From JANMEB01 sp041740495 (GTDB taxonomy: Bacteria; Planctomycetota; Planctomycetia; Pirellulales; Pirellulaceae): a stretch of 12,378 nt of DNA. This document shows positions 1 to 6,071 of this stretch, piece by piece; position 1 is the stretch's first letter; the number at the start of each line of letters is the position of its first letter. The stretch covers positions 1 to 12,378 of the forward strand of contig JBGSLW010000104.1 in assembly GCA_041740495.1 (NCBI GenBank). The letters are read 5' to 3'. Position numbers and translations under genes: made by a program. The notes below the pieces were generated by a model. The model was not told the origin of the DNA, did not search any database, and saw only the letters and a program-made list of their open reading frames with translations.

Positions 1-1
1 A

Positions 2-397
2 AACGCGCAGCGCCTGGCGACGCTGGGGGAGGTGGTGGGACAGATGGGGCATCAGGTCGAAGTGGTGGACATGCCCGAATTGTCGAACACCTTCGCGGAA
101 ACGACGATCAATGTGGCGCTGGTTGCCGGCAACTCGCTCGATCCCTGGCTGCGGCAAACGGTCGAGCAAATGCGGCGTTTCCGCCGGCTGCAACGCATTG
201 TGGTCTTGCTCAATTTTCCGCGGGGGAGTGAAGTCGATTGGCTCCGCCGCAAGTGTGGCGCGCGCCTGGCGGTGGTGGCTCAGCCGTTCGAATTGTTCGA
301 GTTGCAATATGCGCTCCGCGGCGAGCTGGGAAGGACGGAATCGACGCGTGAGAGATGGGGCGCCGGCTCCTCGCTGGCCGAACGGCGGACGGCATGA
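2..397 (+). CDS. Degenerate response-regulator receiver-like protein, 5' end missing
   Basis: The reading frame is already open at base 2, so the true start lies upstream; the GTG at 32 is only an internal codon. The 131 visible residues follow a receiver (CheY-like) fold pattern. They run from an NAQRLATL helix and a GHQVEVVD strand (alpha1-beta2), through NVALVAGN (beta3) and RIVVLLNF (beta4), to ARLAVVAQPFELFEL (beta5, usually ending in KPF). The beta3 phospho-acceptor Asp appears replaced by a small residue, and the beta5 Lys is Gln, so this is probably a pseudo-receiver that cannot be phosphorylated in the usual way. The acidic pair of beta1 would lie just outside the window. The stop codon overlaps the tgt start in an ATGA, which suggests translational coupling. 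The fold assignment is an inference from pattern only; the partner and role are unknown, and other Rossmann-like folds remain possible. Confidence 0.6.
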   Translation, partial: NAQRLATLGEVVGQMGHQVEVVDMPELSNTFAETTINVALVAGNSLDPWLRQTVEQMRRFRRLQRIVVLLNFPRGSEVDWLRRKCGARLAVVAQPFELFELQYALRGELGRTESTRERWGAGSSLAERRTA

Positions 398-1545
398 ATC
401 GATCGGGTTTTCGCTTCGAGCTGCTGCACATCGACTCGCAGTGCGGGGCCCGACTCGGGCGTTTGACGACCCCGCGGGGGACGGTCGACCTGCCCGCGTT
501 CATGCCGGTCGGAACATTGGGAACCGTCAAAGGACTGACGCCGCAGATGGTGGCGGAAACCGGCGCGCAGATGATCTTGGCGAACACCTATCACCTGGCC
601 CTGCGTCCCGGGAGCCAGATCGTCCAAACGCTGGGGGGGTTGCATGTGTTCGCCGGGTGGTCCGGTCCGATCCTTACCGACAGCGGTGGTTTTCAAATCT
701 TCAGTTTGGCTCAGTTGACCAAAATCGACGAGCAGGGCGCGCGGTTCCGCTCGCATGTCGACGGCAGCCTGGTGGAGCTGACTCCGGAGCGGGCGATCCA
801 GATCCAGGAAGAATTGGGGAGCGATATAGCGATGGTCCTAGACCATGTGCTGGGCCTACCGGCCACGACGGCTGCCATCGAAGAGGCCGCGGCGCGCACC
901 GTCCGGTGGGCGCGACGTTGCCGTCAGGCAGCTTCCCGCAGCGACCAGGTCCAGTTCGGGATCGTGCAAGGAGGGCTCGATGCTCAAGTCCGCGCCACGT
1001 GCGCCCAGGGGCTCCGCGAACTCGATTTCTTCGGCTACGCGATCGGGGGGTTGAGTGTGGGAGAAGAACCTGTGGCGATGTACGAAACGATTGCCGCGAC
1101 GATTCCGCATTTGCCCGCGGACAAGCCGCGGTACTTGATGGGAGTCGGCCGTCCCGAAGACCTGCTGGCGGCGATCGAACGCGGGGTCGACATGTTCGAT
1201 TGCGTGATGCCGACGCGGAACGGAAGAAACGCCTTGGCGTTTACGGAACGGGGTCCGCTGCGGCTGCGGAATCAAGTGCACCGCGTCGACCCCCGCCCCT
1301 TGGATCCCACGATGGCGACGCCGTATGCGCAATTCAGCCGGGGCTATTTGCGGCATTTGTTCATGGCGGACGAGATGTTGGGCCCCATCCTGCTCTCGTT
1401 CCACAACCTGGCCTATTACCAGAAGTTGCTGGCCGAGGCGCGGGAAGCGATCGCGGCCGACCGTTTCCTTGAGTTCGCCGCAGCCAAACGAAGCGGCTGG
1501 CTCGCGGGAGATCTCCTCGAGGGGTCGGGCACGTGCCCTTGTTGA
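394..1545 (+). CDS. tgt: tRNA-guanine(34) transglycosylase (queuosine pathway)
   Basis: Encodes 383 residues, about the usual length for bacterial Tgt. The enzyme exchanges guanine 34 in the anticodon of GUN tRNAs (Asp, Asn, His, Tyr) for preQ1 or queuine. Family motifs are clear: TDSGGFQ with active-site Asp96, GIVQGG, GGLSVGE, and DMFDCVMPTRNGRN with the probable nucleophile Asp269, followed by the SRGYLRHL and SFHNL blocks. Two departures stand out. The CxCxxC zinc motif expected before SRGYLRHL is absent: residues 304-315 contain no cysteine, although His337 of SFHNL remains. The usual DEC triad near residue 150 reads Asp150-His151-Val152. I chose the ATG at 394 because it overlaps the upstream stop as ATGA and starts at the expected distance from the FELLHID block. 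The yajC-secDF genes follow, as in many bacteria. The family call is certain; metal content and preferred base are not. Confidence 0.96.
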   Translation: MNRSGFRFELLHIDSQCGARLGRLTTPRGTVDLPAFMPVGTLGTVKGLTPQMVAETGAQMILANTYHLALRPGSQIVQTLGGLHVFAGWSGPILTDSGGFQIFSLAQLTKIDEQGARFRSHVDGSLVELTPERAIQIQEELGSDIAMVLDHVLGLPATTAAIEEAAARTVRWARRCRQAASRSDQVQFGIVQGGLDAQVRATCAQGLRELDFFGYAIGGLSVGEEPVAMYETIAATIPHLPADKPRYLMGVGRPEDLLAAIERGVDMFDCVMPTRNGRNALAFTERGPLRLRNQVHRVDPRPLDPTMATPYAQFSRGYLRHLFMADEMLGPILLSFHNLAYYQKLLAEAREAIAADRFLEFAAAKRSGWLAGDLLEGSGTCPC

Positions 1546-1567
1546 AATTTCGGCGGAATCCTATCAT
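1539..1567 (+). promoter_or_regulatory. Candidate promoter for yajC-secDF
   Basis: TTGTTG at 1539-1544 and TATCAT at 1562-1567 are separated by 17 bases, which fits a sigma70-type promoter with a 3/6 match at -35 and a 5/6 match at -10. The -35 box overlaps the end of tgt, and the yajC start is about 40 bases downstream. It could allow yajC-secDF expression independent of tgt. The call rests on pattern alone. Confidence 0.33.
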
Positions 1568-1605
1568 ATCCGCTGCGATCGACAACAACGAGGGAATTAG
1601 GTCGG

Positions 1606-2001
1606 ATGTTTGATTGGTGTACACTTGTGCACTTGATAGCACAACTTGCCCCTCAGGCGGCGCCGGAGGGAGGCGGGGGTGCTGCGCCCCAAGGCGGCCC
1701 GTTCGGCGGGTGGAATTGCCTGTTGATGGGGTTGTTGCCCTTGATGCTGGTCTATTTGATGATGATGACCAAGCCGCAAGGGAAGGAGCAGGCACGCACC
1801 AAGGAGATGCTGACCAACCTCAAGAAGAATGATCGAGTGGTCACCGCCGGAGGGATTATCGGCGTCATCGTCAATGCCAGTCCAGATTCCGACCAAGTGA
1901 CCGTCCGGGTCGACGAATCCAACAATACGAAACTGGTCATTCTCAAGTCGTCGATCGCACGCGTGATAACGGAAAACGGCGAAAAGAGTTCGGAGAGTTG
2001 A
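1606..2001 (+). CDS. yajC: Preprotein translocase subunit YajC
   Basis: A 131-residue single-span membrane protein that associates with SecDF and SecYEG in the Sec translocase. After an N-terminal Gly/Pro/Ala-rich stretch (residues 15-36), one transmembrane helix spans about residues 38-54 and is rich in Leu and Met. The typical YajC domain follows: TKPQGKEQ, an EMLTNLKKNDRVVTAGGIIG block (about residues 67-86), then a small beta-rich end ending in KLVILKSSIARV. The N-terminal extension ahead of the helix is longer than in E. coli YajC. An AGGG at 1591-1594 lies 11 bases before the ATG at 1606 and serves as a plausible ribosome binding site. It sits 60 bases after tgt and 117 bases before secDF on the same strand, the usual tgt-yajC-secDF order. 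Identification is secure from motif, size and context. Confidence 0.93.
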   Translation: MFDWCTLVHLIAQLAPQAAPEGGGGAAPQGGPFGGWNCLLMGLLPLMLVYLMMMTKPQGKEQARTKEMLTNLKKNDRVVTAGGIIGVIVNASPDSDQVTVRVDESNNTKLVILKSSIARVITENGEKSSES

Positions 2002-2103
2002 ACTCGGAGTCCGCTTCGTTCACCTGCGTTATCTCGGCGACAATTTACGGCACGACCTGCGTGCGGGGGTGAAGGCTCCGTGGTGCTGACGCAATAGTCA
2101 ATT

Positions 2104-2108
2104 GAGGA
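2104..2108 (+). promoter_or_regulatory. Ribosome binding site deciding the secDF start
   Basis: GAGGA here lies 10 bases before the ATG at 2119 but only 1 base before the TTG at 2110. Normal Shine-Dalgarno spacing therefore favours ATG 2119 and a protein three residues shorter than the longest possible frame. Confidence 0.5.
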
Positions 2109-2118
2109 ATTGCATTCG

Positions 2119-5100
2119 ATGTTGGACATCTTCTCGCTCGCTCAAGTCGACCCACTGGCGTGGTATCAACAGCCGTGGGTGATGTTGCTATTTGTGCTGA
2201 TCGTGGTGGTGGCGGCTTATTTTCTGGCCCAGGCGATCAGTCGGGCGGCTCGGACGCAGGAGCATCACGGCTGGCGTCTCTGGCTGATCTTTTCGGCGCT
2301 TGGCATTGCCGCGATCGTGGTCACCCTCAAGTGGCCTCCCAAATTCGGGGTCGACCTGCGCGGTGGCATCACGATCATCGGCCAATTGAAAAAAGATGAA
2401 AGCGGAGAGCAAGTCGATATCGCCAGCCAGATCCCGCGGATGGTCGCTCGGGTCGACCCCTCGGGGACTCAAGAGATCCTGATCCGGCCGCTGGGGACCG
2501 ACAAGATCGAGGTCACGATTCCGGACGTGACGATCGACGAAGCCCAGCGGATCTGGAAGCGACTGACCCAAGCCGGGCATCTGCAGTTCCGCATTTTGGC
2601 CGACGAGCGCTATCACAATCGGTTGATTTCCCGCGGACGGCAATTGGTCGCCGCCGGGATCAACGACGCGGTGGTGCGGGAGGCTTCGCCGGACAATCCC
2701 AACGATAATCTCAGCGGCAAGATCATCGGCCGCTGGTACGAACTGGGTCGCGAAGAGAAGCCTCAAGGCGGCGTTCTGCCGTTTCGTTTCAGTCCCTCGA
2801 ACACCAACGTGGTCCGCAACGGAACTACCAAGCAGTTGATCGAGCCGGCGATTTTTGCGGACTCGCCGGTCAATTTTGCCCGCTGGGCCGAACAAAACAA
2901 CGCGCGGCGGATCGAAGTCCTCTGCGTCGAACCGGAGTCTCCCGACGATCGCTTGAACGTCGAGGGGAAACACATCGCCTCGGCCCGGAATACTTTGGAC
3001 GAACGGGGGGGGCCGGCCGTTCATTTTGAAATGACCAAGGAGGGGCGCGTGCGGATGGGTGCGCTCACCTCGCGCAACCAACGCGTCAACGATCAAGCCA
3101 AGCAGCTGGCGATCATCAGCGACGGCAAACTGCTGAGCGCCCCGGAAATCAACAGCACGATCACTTCGCAGGGGATCATCGAGGGCCGCTTCACCGACGA
3201 GGAAGTGGAAGACCTGGTGATCAACCTCCGCGCGGGGCGTTTGGAAGTCGCCCTCCACGAGCAGCCGATCAGCCAGGACTACGTCGAGTCGACGATCGGC
3301 GAGGATTTGAAACGCAAAGGCATCTTTTCGTTCGCCCTCTCGTTTGTCTTGATCGGCATCTTTATGGTGTGGTATTACCGGTTCGCGGGAATCGTCGCCT
3401 GCTGCGCGTTGCTCTTCAACCTGCTGCTGATCTTGTTCTTTGTCATGTTGATCAAGCAGCCGCTGACGATGACGGGGATCGCCGGCCTGGTGTTGACCGT
3501 GGGGATGTCGGTCGATGCGAATGTGCTGATCTTCGAGCGGATGCGCGAAGAAATGGAAAAGGGCTCGGCCCTGCGCATGGTGATCCGCAACGGATTCGAT
3601 CGGGCCCTGTCGGCGATCATCGACGGCAACGTCACCACGTTGTTCACCGCGTTTTTTCTGTATTTGTTCGGCTCGGAACAACTCAAGGGATTCGCCGTCA
3701 CTTTGAGTCTGGGAATTTGCACCAGTATGTTCACTGCGATCTTTTGTTCGCGCGTGTTCTTTGAATTGGCGGAGCGAATGCATTGGATCAAGTCGCTCAA
3801 GATGTTGAAGCTCTTCCCTTCGGGGGTGATCGACTTCGTCTCCCGCCGGCGGGTGTTCTACGCGATCTCGCTGGTGTTGATCGCCATCGGCCTGTTCGCC
3901 ACGGTCGCTCGAGGGAAACGGGTGCTCGATAACGACTTGCGCGGCGGATCGACCGCCCGCGTGGTCCTGGCGGAAAACGTCACGATGAATATCGACGAGT
4001 TCCGCCGACTGGTCGGCGACTACCAGGGCATGATTCTGGACGAGCCGGTTGAATTCTCTGTTTCGAAAATCAACTCGGACGAGTTCCCGGATCGGTCGTT
4101 TAAAGTCGATAGCAATATCCCGGTCTGGGAAGGGGACGGCCCCGCGCCGTACGCTCAAATCGAACAAGCTTTGGGCGAGATTTTCGGCGACAAGCTGATG
4201 CAGACCGACGTCGATGTGGGAAAGATCACGATCGACAAAGTGGAAACCGCACCCGCCGGGGGGACGCCGCCCACGAATTCCGACGTTGGAAAATCAACCG
4301 ATGCGTCGCCGGGGGAGAAGCAGGTAGGTCGTTCGACCGGCGCCCCGAATTCGCTGGATCGTCTGGCATGGGCCTGGCTGCCGTTGTCACGGTCCCTCCC
4401 CATCGCCTTGATCGGAAGTTCGTTGGGCCACTCCGGCGACGTAGCGTTCGGAACCGACCGCCGGCAGGAGCCCGATGAAACGGGTAAGCCGGCCGAAGGT
4501 CCGCCGAACGAGCCCCCGTCGTCCGAGACCGCTCCGGCTGGAACTCAGGATACTTCAACTCAGGATTCTCCGACGAATCCTCCCGCTCAGGCACAGGAGA
4601 AACCTGCGGAAACGGGGGCGGAAAAGCAAGAGGACGCCGCGGTTCCCTCGGCGGCTCCCCAGGAGGACGCGCCGGCAGGATTGGACGATATGTTGAAACA
4701 AGACCCGCCGCCAGCGCCAGCGGGCCAGGCCCCTCCGGCGACCGTCGGCCGCTACCGCGTGACGGCCGCGGTAACGTTCCATCCGCCAGTCGCCCGCAGG
4801 TCGTTGATCGATAAATTGGTAACGACCGCCGAAGCGACCAATCAGTTGACGCTCGACCCCAACGATATCACGGTGTCCGCCGAAGGGATCGATTCGGAGG
4901 ATCAAGGGAAGAAGTCGGGAAATTGGACGGTTTCGATTGTCGTCCCACGGGAAGCGGATGGCCAGGTCGTTCTGGATCGGCTCAAGGCGGACAACGACGG
5001 CAAGCCGTATTTCCAAACGATTAGCGGGGTGGGGGGGCAGATCGCATCCCGCACCCAGTTTCAGGCGCTCGGGGCGATGCTCGGAAGCCTCTTGGTCGTG

Positions 5101-5610
5101 ATCGCCTATATCTGGTTCCGCTTTCAGAACGTCGAATTCGGTTTGGCCGCGGTCGTGGCATTGGTCCACGACGTCCTGGTGACGTTGGGTGCAATTGCGC
5201 TCAGCTATTACCTTGCCCCGGCGCTCGGGTTCCTGCAGGTAGAGAACTTTCGTATCAGTCTTCCGGTGATCGCCGCGTTTCTGACGTTGATCGGCTACTC
5301 GCTCAACGACACGATCGTGATTTTCGATCGGATCCGCGAAGTGCGAGGGAAGCGGACTGAGTTTACTGCGGAGATGATGAACGTCGCGATCAGTCAGACG
5401 CTCAGCCGGACCATTCTGACGGCCGGTACGACGTTGCTGGTCATCGTGATTTTGTACTTTTTAGGGGGTGAATCGATCCATGCGTTTTGCTTTGCCCTGA
5501 TGGTGGGGATTATCTCCGGAACGTACAGCACGATCTTCATCGCCTGTCCAATTTTGCTCTGGCTGATGAATCGGCGGCCGGTGGTAGCGGTTGGTAAGAC
5601 GCGCAGCTGA
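2119..5610 (+). CDS. secDF: Fused protein translocase subunit SecDF
   Basis: One 1163-residue chain joins SecD and SecF, which use the proton gradient to help pull proteins out of the SecYEG channel. SecD half: a first hydrophobic helix (about 20-40), the usual SecD TM1 (54-70), FGVDLRGG (76-83), a large P1 extracytoplasmic domain (to about 395), then a membrane block from about 401 with GMSVDANVLIFERMREE and the conserved Asp466. SecF half: TM1 at about 576-597, DLRGG near 608, an extracytoplasmic region, and a membrane block from about 986 with GYSLNDTIVIFDRIRE near 1059 and TLSRT including Arg1097. The extracytoplasmic SecF region is interrupted by about 165 Pro/Glu/Ala/Thr-rich residues (711-874), including a hydrophobic stretch at 748-770. 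Fused SecDF is known in other bacteria, but this chain is much longer than the roughly 750 residues of Bacillus or Thermus SecDF. It follows yajC. Confidence 0.95.
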   Translation: MLDIFSLAQVDPLAWYQQPWVMLLFVLIVVVAAYFLAQAISRAARTQEHHGWRLWLIFSALGIAAIVVTLKWPPKFGVDLRGGITIIGQLKKDESGEQVDIASQIPRMVARVDPSGTQEILIRPLGTDKIEVTIPDVTIDEAQRIWKRLTQAGHLQFRILADERYHNRLISRGRQLVAAGINDAVVREASPDNPNDNLSGKIIGRWYELGREEKPQGGVLPFRFSPSNTNVVRNGTTKQLIEPAIFADSPVNFARWAEQNNARRIEVLCVEPESPDDRLNVEGKHIASARNTLDERGGPAVHFEMTKEGRVRMGALTSRNQRVNDQAKQLAIISDGKLLSAPEINSTITSQGIIEGRFTDEEVEDLVINLRAGRLEVALHEQPISQDYVESTIGEDLKRKGIFSFALSFVLIGIFMVWYYRFAGIVACCALLFNLLLILFFVMLIKQPLTMTGIAGLVLTVGMSVDANVLIFERMREEMEKGSALRMVIRNGFDRALSAIIDGNVTTLFTAFFLYLFGSEQLKGFAVTLSLGICTSMFTAIFCSRVFFELAERMHWIKSLKMLKLFPSGVIDFVSRRRVFYAISLVLIAIGLFATVARGKRVLDNDLRGGSTARVVLAENVTMNIDEFRRLVGDYQGMILDEPVEFSVSKINSDEFPDRSFKVDSNIPVWEGDGPAPYAQIEQALGEIFGDKLMQTDVDVGKITIDKVETAPAGGTPPTNSDVGKSTDASPGEKQVGRSTGAPNSLDRLAWAWLPLSRSLPIALIGSSLGHSGDVAFGTDRRQEPDETGKPAEGPPNEPPSSETAPAGTQDTSTQDSPTNPPAQAQEKPAETGAEKQEDAAVPSAAPQEDAPAGLDDMLKQDPPPAPAGQAPPATVGRYRVTAAVTFHPPVARRSLIDKLVTTAEATNQLTLDPNDITVSAEGIDSEDQGKKSGNWTVSIVVPREADGQVVLDRLKADNDGKPYFQTISGVGGQIASRTQFQALGAMLGSLLVVIAYIWFRFQNVEFGLAAVVALVHDVLVTLGAIALSYYLAPALGFLQVENFRISLPVIAAFLTLIGYSLNDTIVIFDRIREVRGKRTEFTAEMMNVAISQTLSRTILTAGTTLLVIVILYFLGGESIHAFCFALMVGIISGTYSTIFIACPILLWLMNRRPVVAVGKTRS

Positions 5611-5617
5611 CCATGAA

Positions 5618-5638
5618 GAACCGTTGTCTCGACGGTTC
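5618..5638. repeat. 21-bp hairpin, 9-3-9 family (copy 1)
   Basis: Arms GAACCGTTG and CGACGGTTC flank the loop TCT, with one T:G wobble in the stem. It begins 7 bases after the secDF stop codon. It differs by two bases from the element at 5701-5721. It could act as a transcript end or RNA stabiliser for secDF, but there is no T-tract after it. Confidence 0.6.
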
Positions 5639-5663
5639 GTTGCAGCTGGGTGAGCTGGAAGAA

Positions 5664-5687
5664 GAGCAATTGAGGACAATTGCTCTA
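5664..5687. repeat. 24-bp palindrome, 10-4-10 (left copy)
   Basis: Perfect 10-bp arms AGAGCAATTG and CAATTGCTCT enclose the loop AGGA. The same 24 bases occur as an exact reverse complement at 9974-9997, just after the protease gene. No T-tract follows, so a standard intrinsic terminator is not supported on this strand. Confidence 0.75.
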
Positions 5688-5700
5688 CGTTGGGAGAGTG

Positions 5701-5721
5701 GAACCGTTGTCGCAACGGTTC
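5701..5721. repeat. 21-bp hairpin, 9-3-9 family (copy 2)
   Basis: Perfect 9-bp arms GAACCGTTG and CAACGGTTC enclose the loop TCG. Architecture and arm sequence match copies at 5618-5638 and 10126-10146, giving a shared pattern GAACNGTTG, three bases, then its complement. Confidence 0.7.
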
Positions 5722-5790
5722 TCCGGCGGCGGCGGCGGAATCGACCGAGCCGGCAAAAAGTCCGCAATTTCCCCATTTTCGCGGGCCGAT

Positions 5791-5806
5791 CCGCGTTGGA
5801 ACGCGG
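5791..5806. repeat. 16-bp GC-rich palindrome
   Basis: CCGCGTTGGAACGCGG is a near-continuous inverted repeat with 7-bp arms around GG. It lies in the spacer before the protease gene and is unrelated in sequence to the neighbouring hairpins. A chance occurrence in GC-rich DNA cannot be excluded. Confidence 0.4.
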
Positions 5807-6071
5807 CGGGTGACTGGGTATCTCAAGTCGCTTGGACCGGGACAAAGCGAGCGGCTCGGAGGCGGTCTGGGACCCGGAAAACTGCGAATTTTGGGTACAA
5901 TCAGCCCAAATTCTCTTTAGAAATTGGCGGGGCCGGATTAAATTAAAACTTCAATTCGACGGATTGCAATCGATCTGTTCGGCCTGCCGCGAGGGAGTCG
6001 ATTTACTTATCTATCCCCGACTCGACCTCGGTGCAACGAACGCATTTTTGATAATTAGCGAAAGGCTCGCC

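Larger units (their letters stand above)
5611..6071. other. Gene-free spacer between secDF and the M36 protease gene
   Basis: This 461-base stretch holds four hairpin-forming palindromes in its first 200 bases (5618-5638, 5664-5687, 5701-5721, 5791-5806). The rest is a more AT-rich leader of the protease gene. The protease frame is open upstream to 5832, but that extension shows no domain or exported N-terminus, so I read it as untranslated. TACAAT at 5896-5901 and GATAAT at 6050-6055 resemble -10 boxes, but neither has a convincing -35 partner. No other gene is supported here. Confidence 0.6.

Noticed and set aside
2001..2118. Small gene between yajC and secDF
   Set aside because: The gap is 117 bases with no frame that has a start, a ribosome binding site and a plausible product; it holds only the secDF ribosome binding site.
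2188..4167. Long minus-strand open frame (659 codons) opposite secDF
   Set aside because: It is a shadow of secDF codon bias: composition is dominated by Asp, Arg, His and Gln with no domain, and the plus strand encodes a clear SecDF.
5832..6071. In-frame upstream extension of the M36 protease gene by 80 codons
   Set aside because: No ribosome binding site, no recognisable domain, and it would bury the LEQLESRQMLS export motif more than 120 residues from the N-terminus. ATG 6072 has AAAGG at good spacing.
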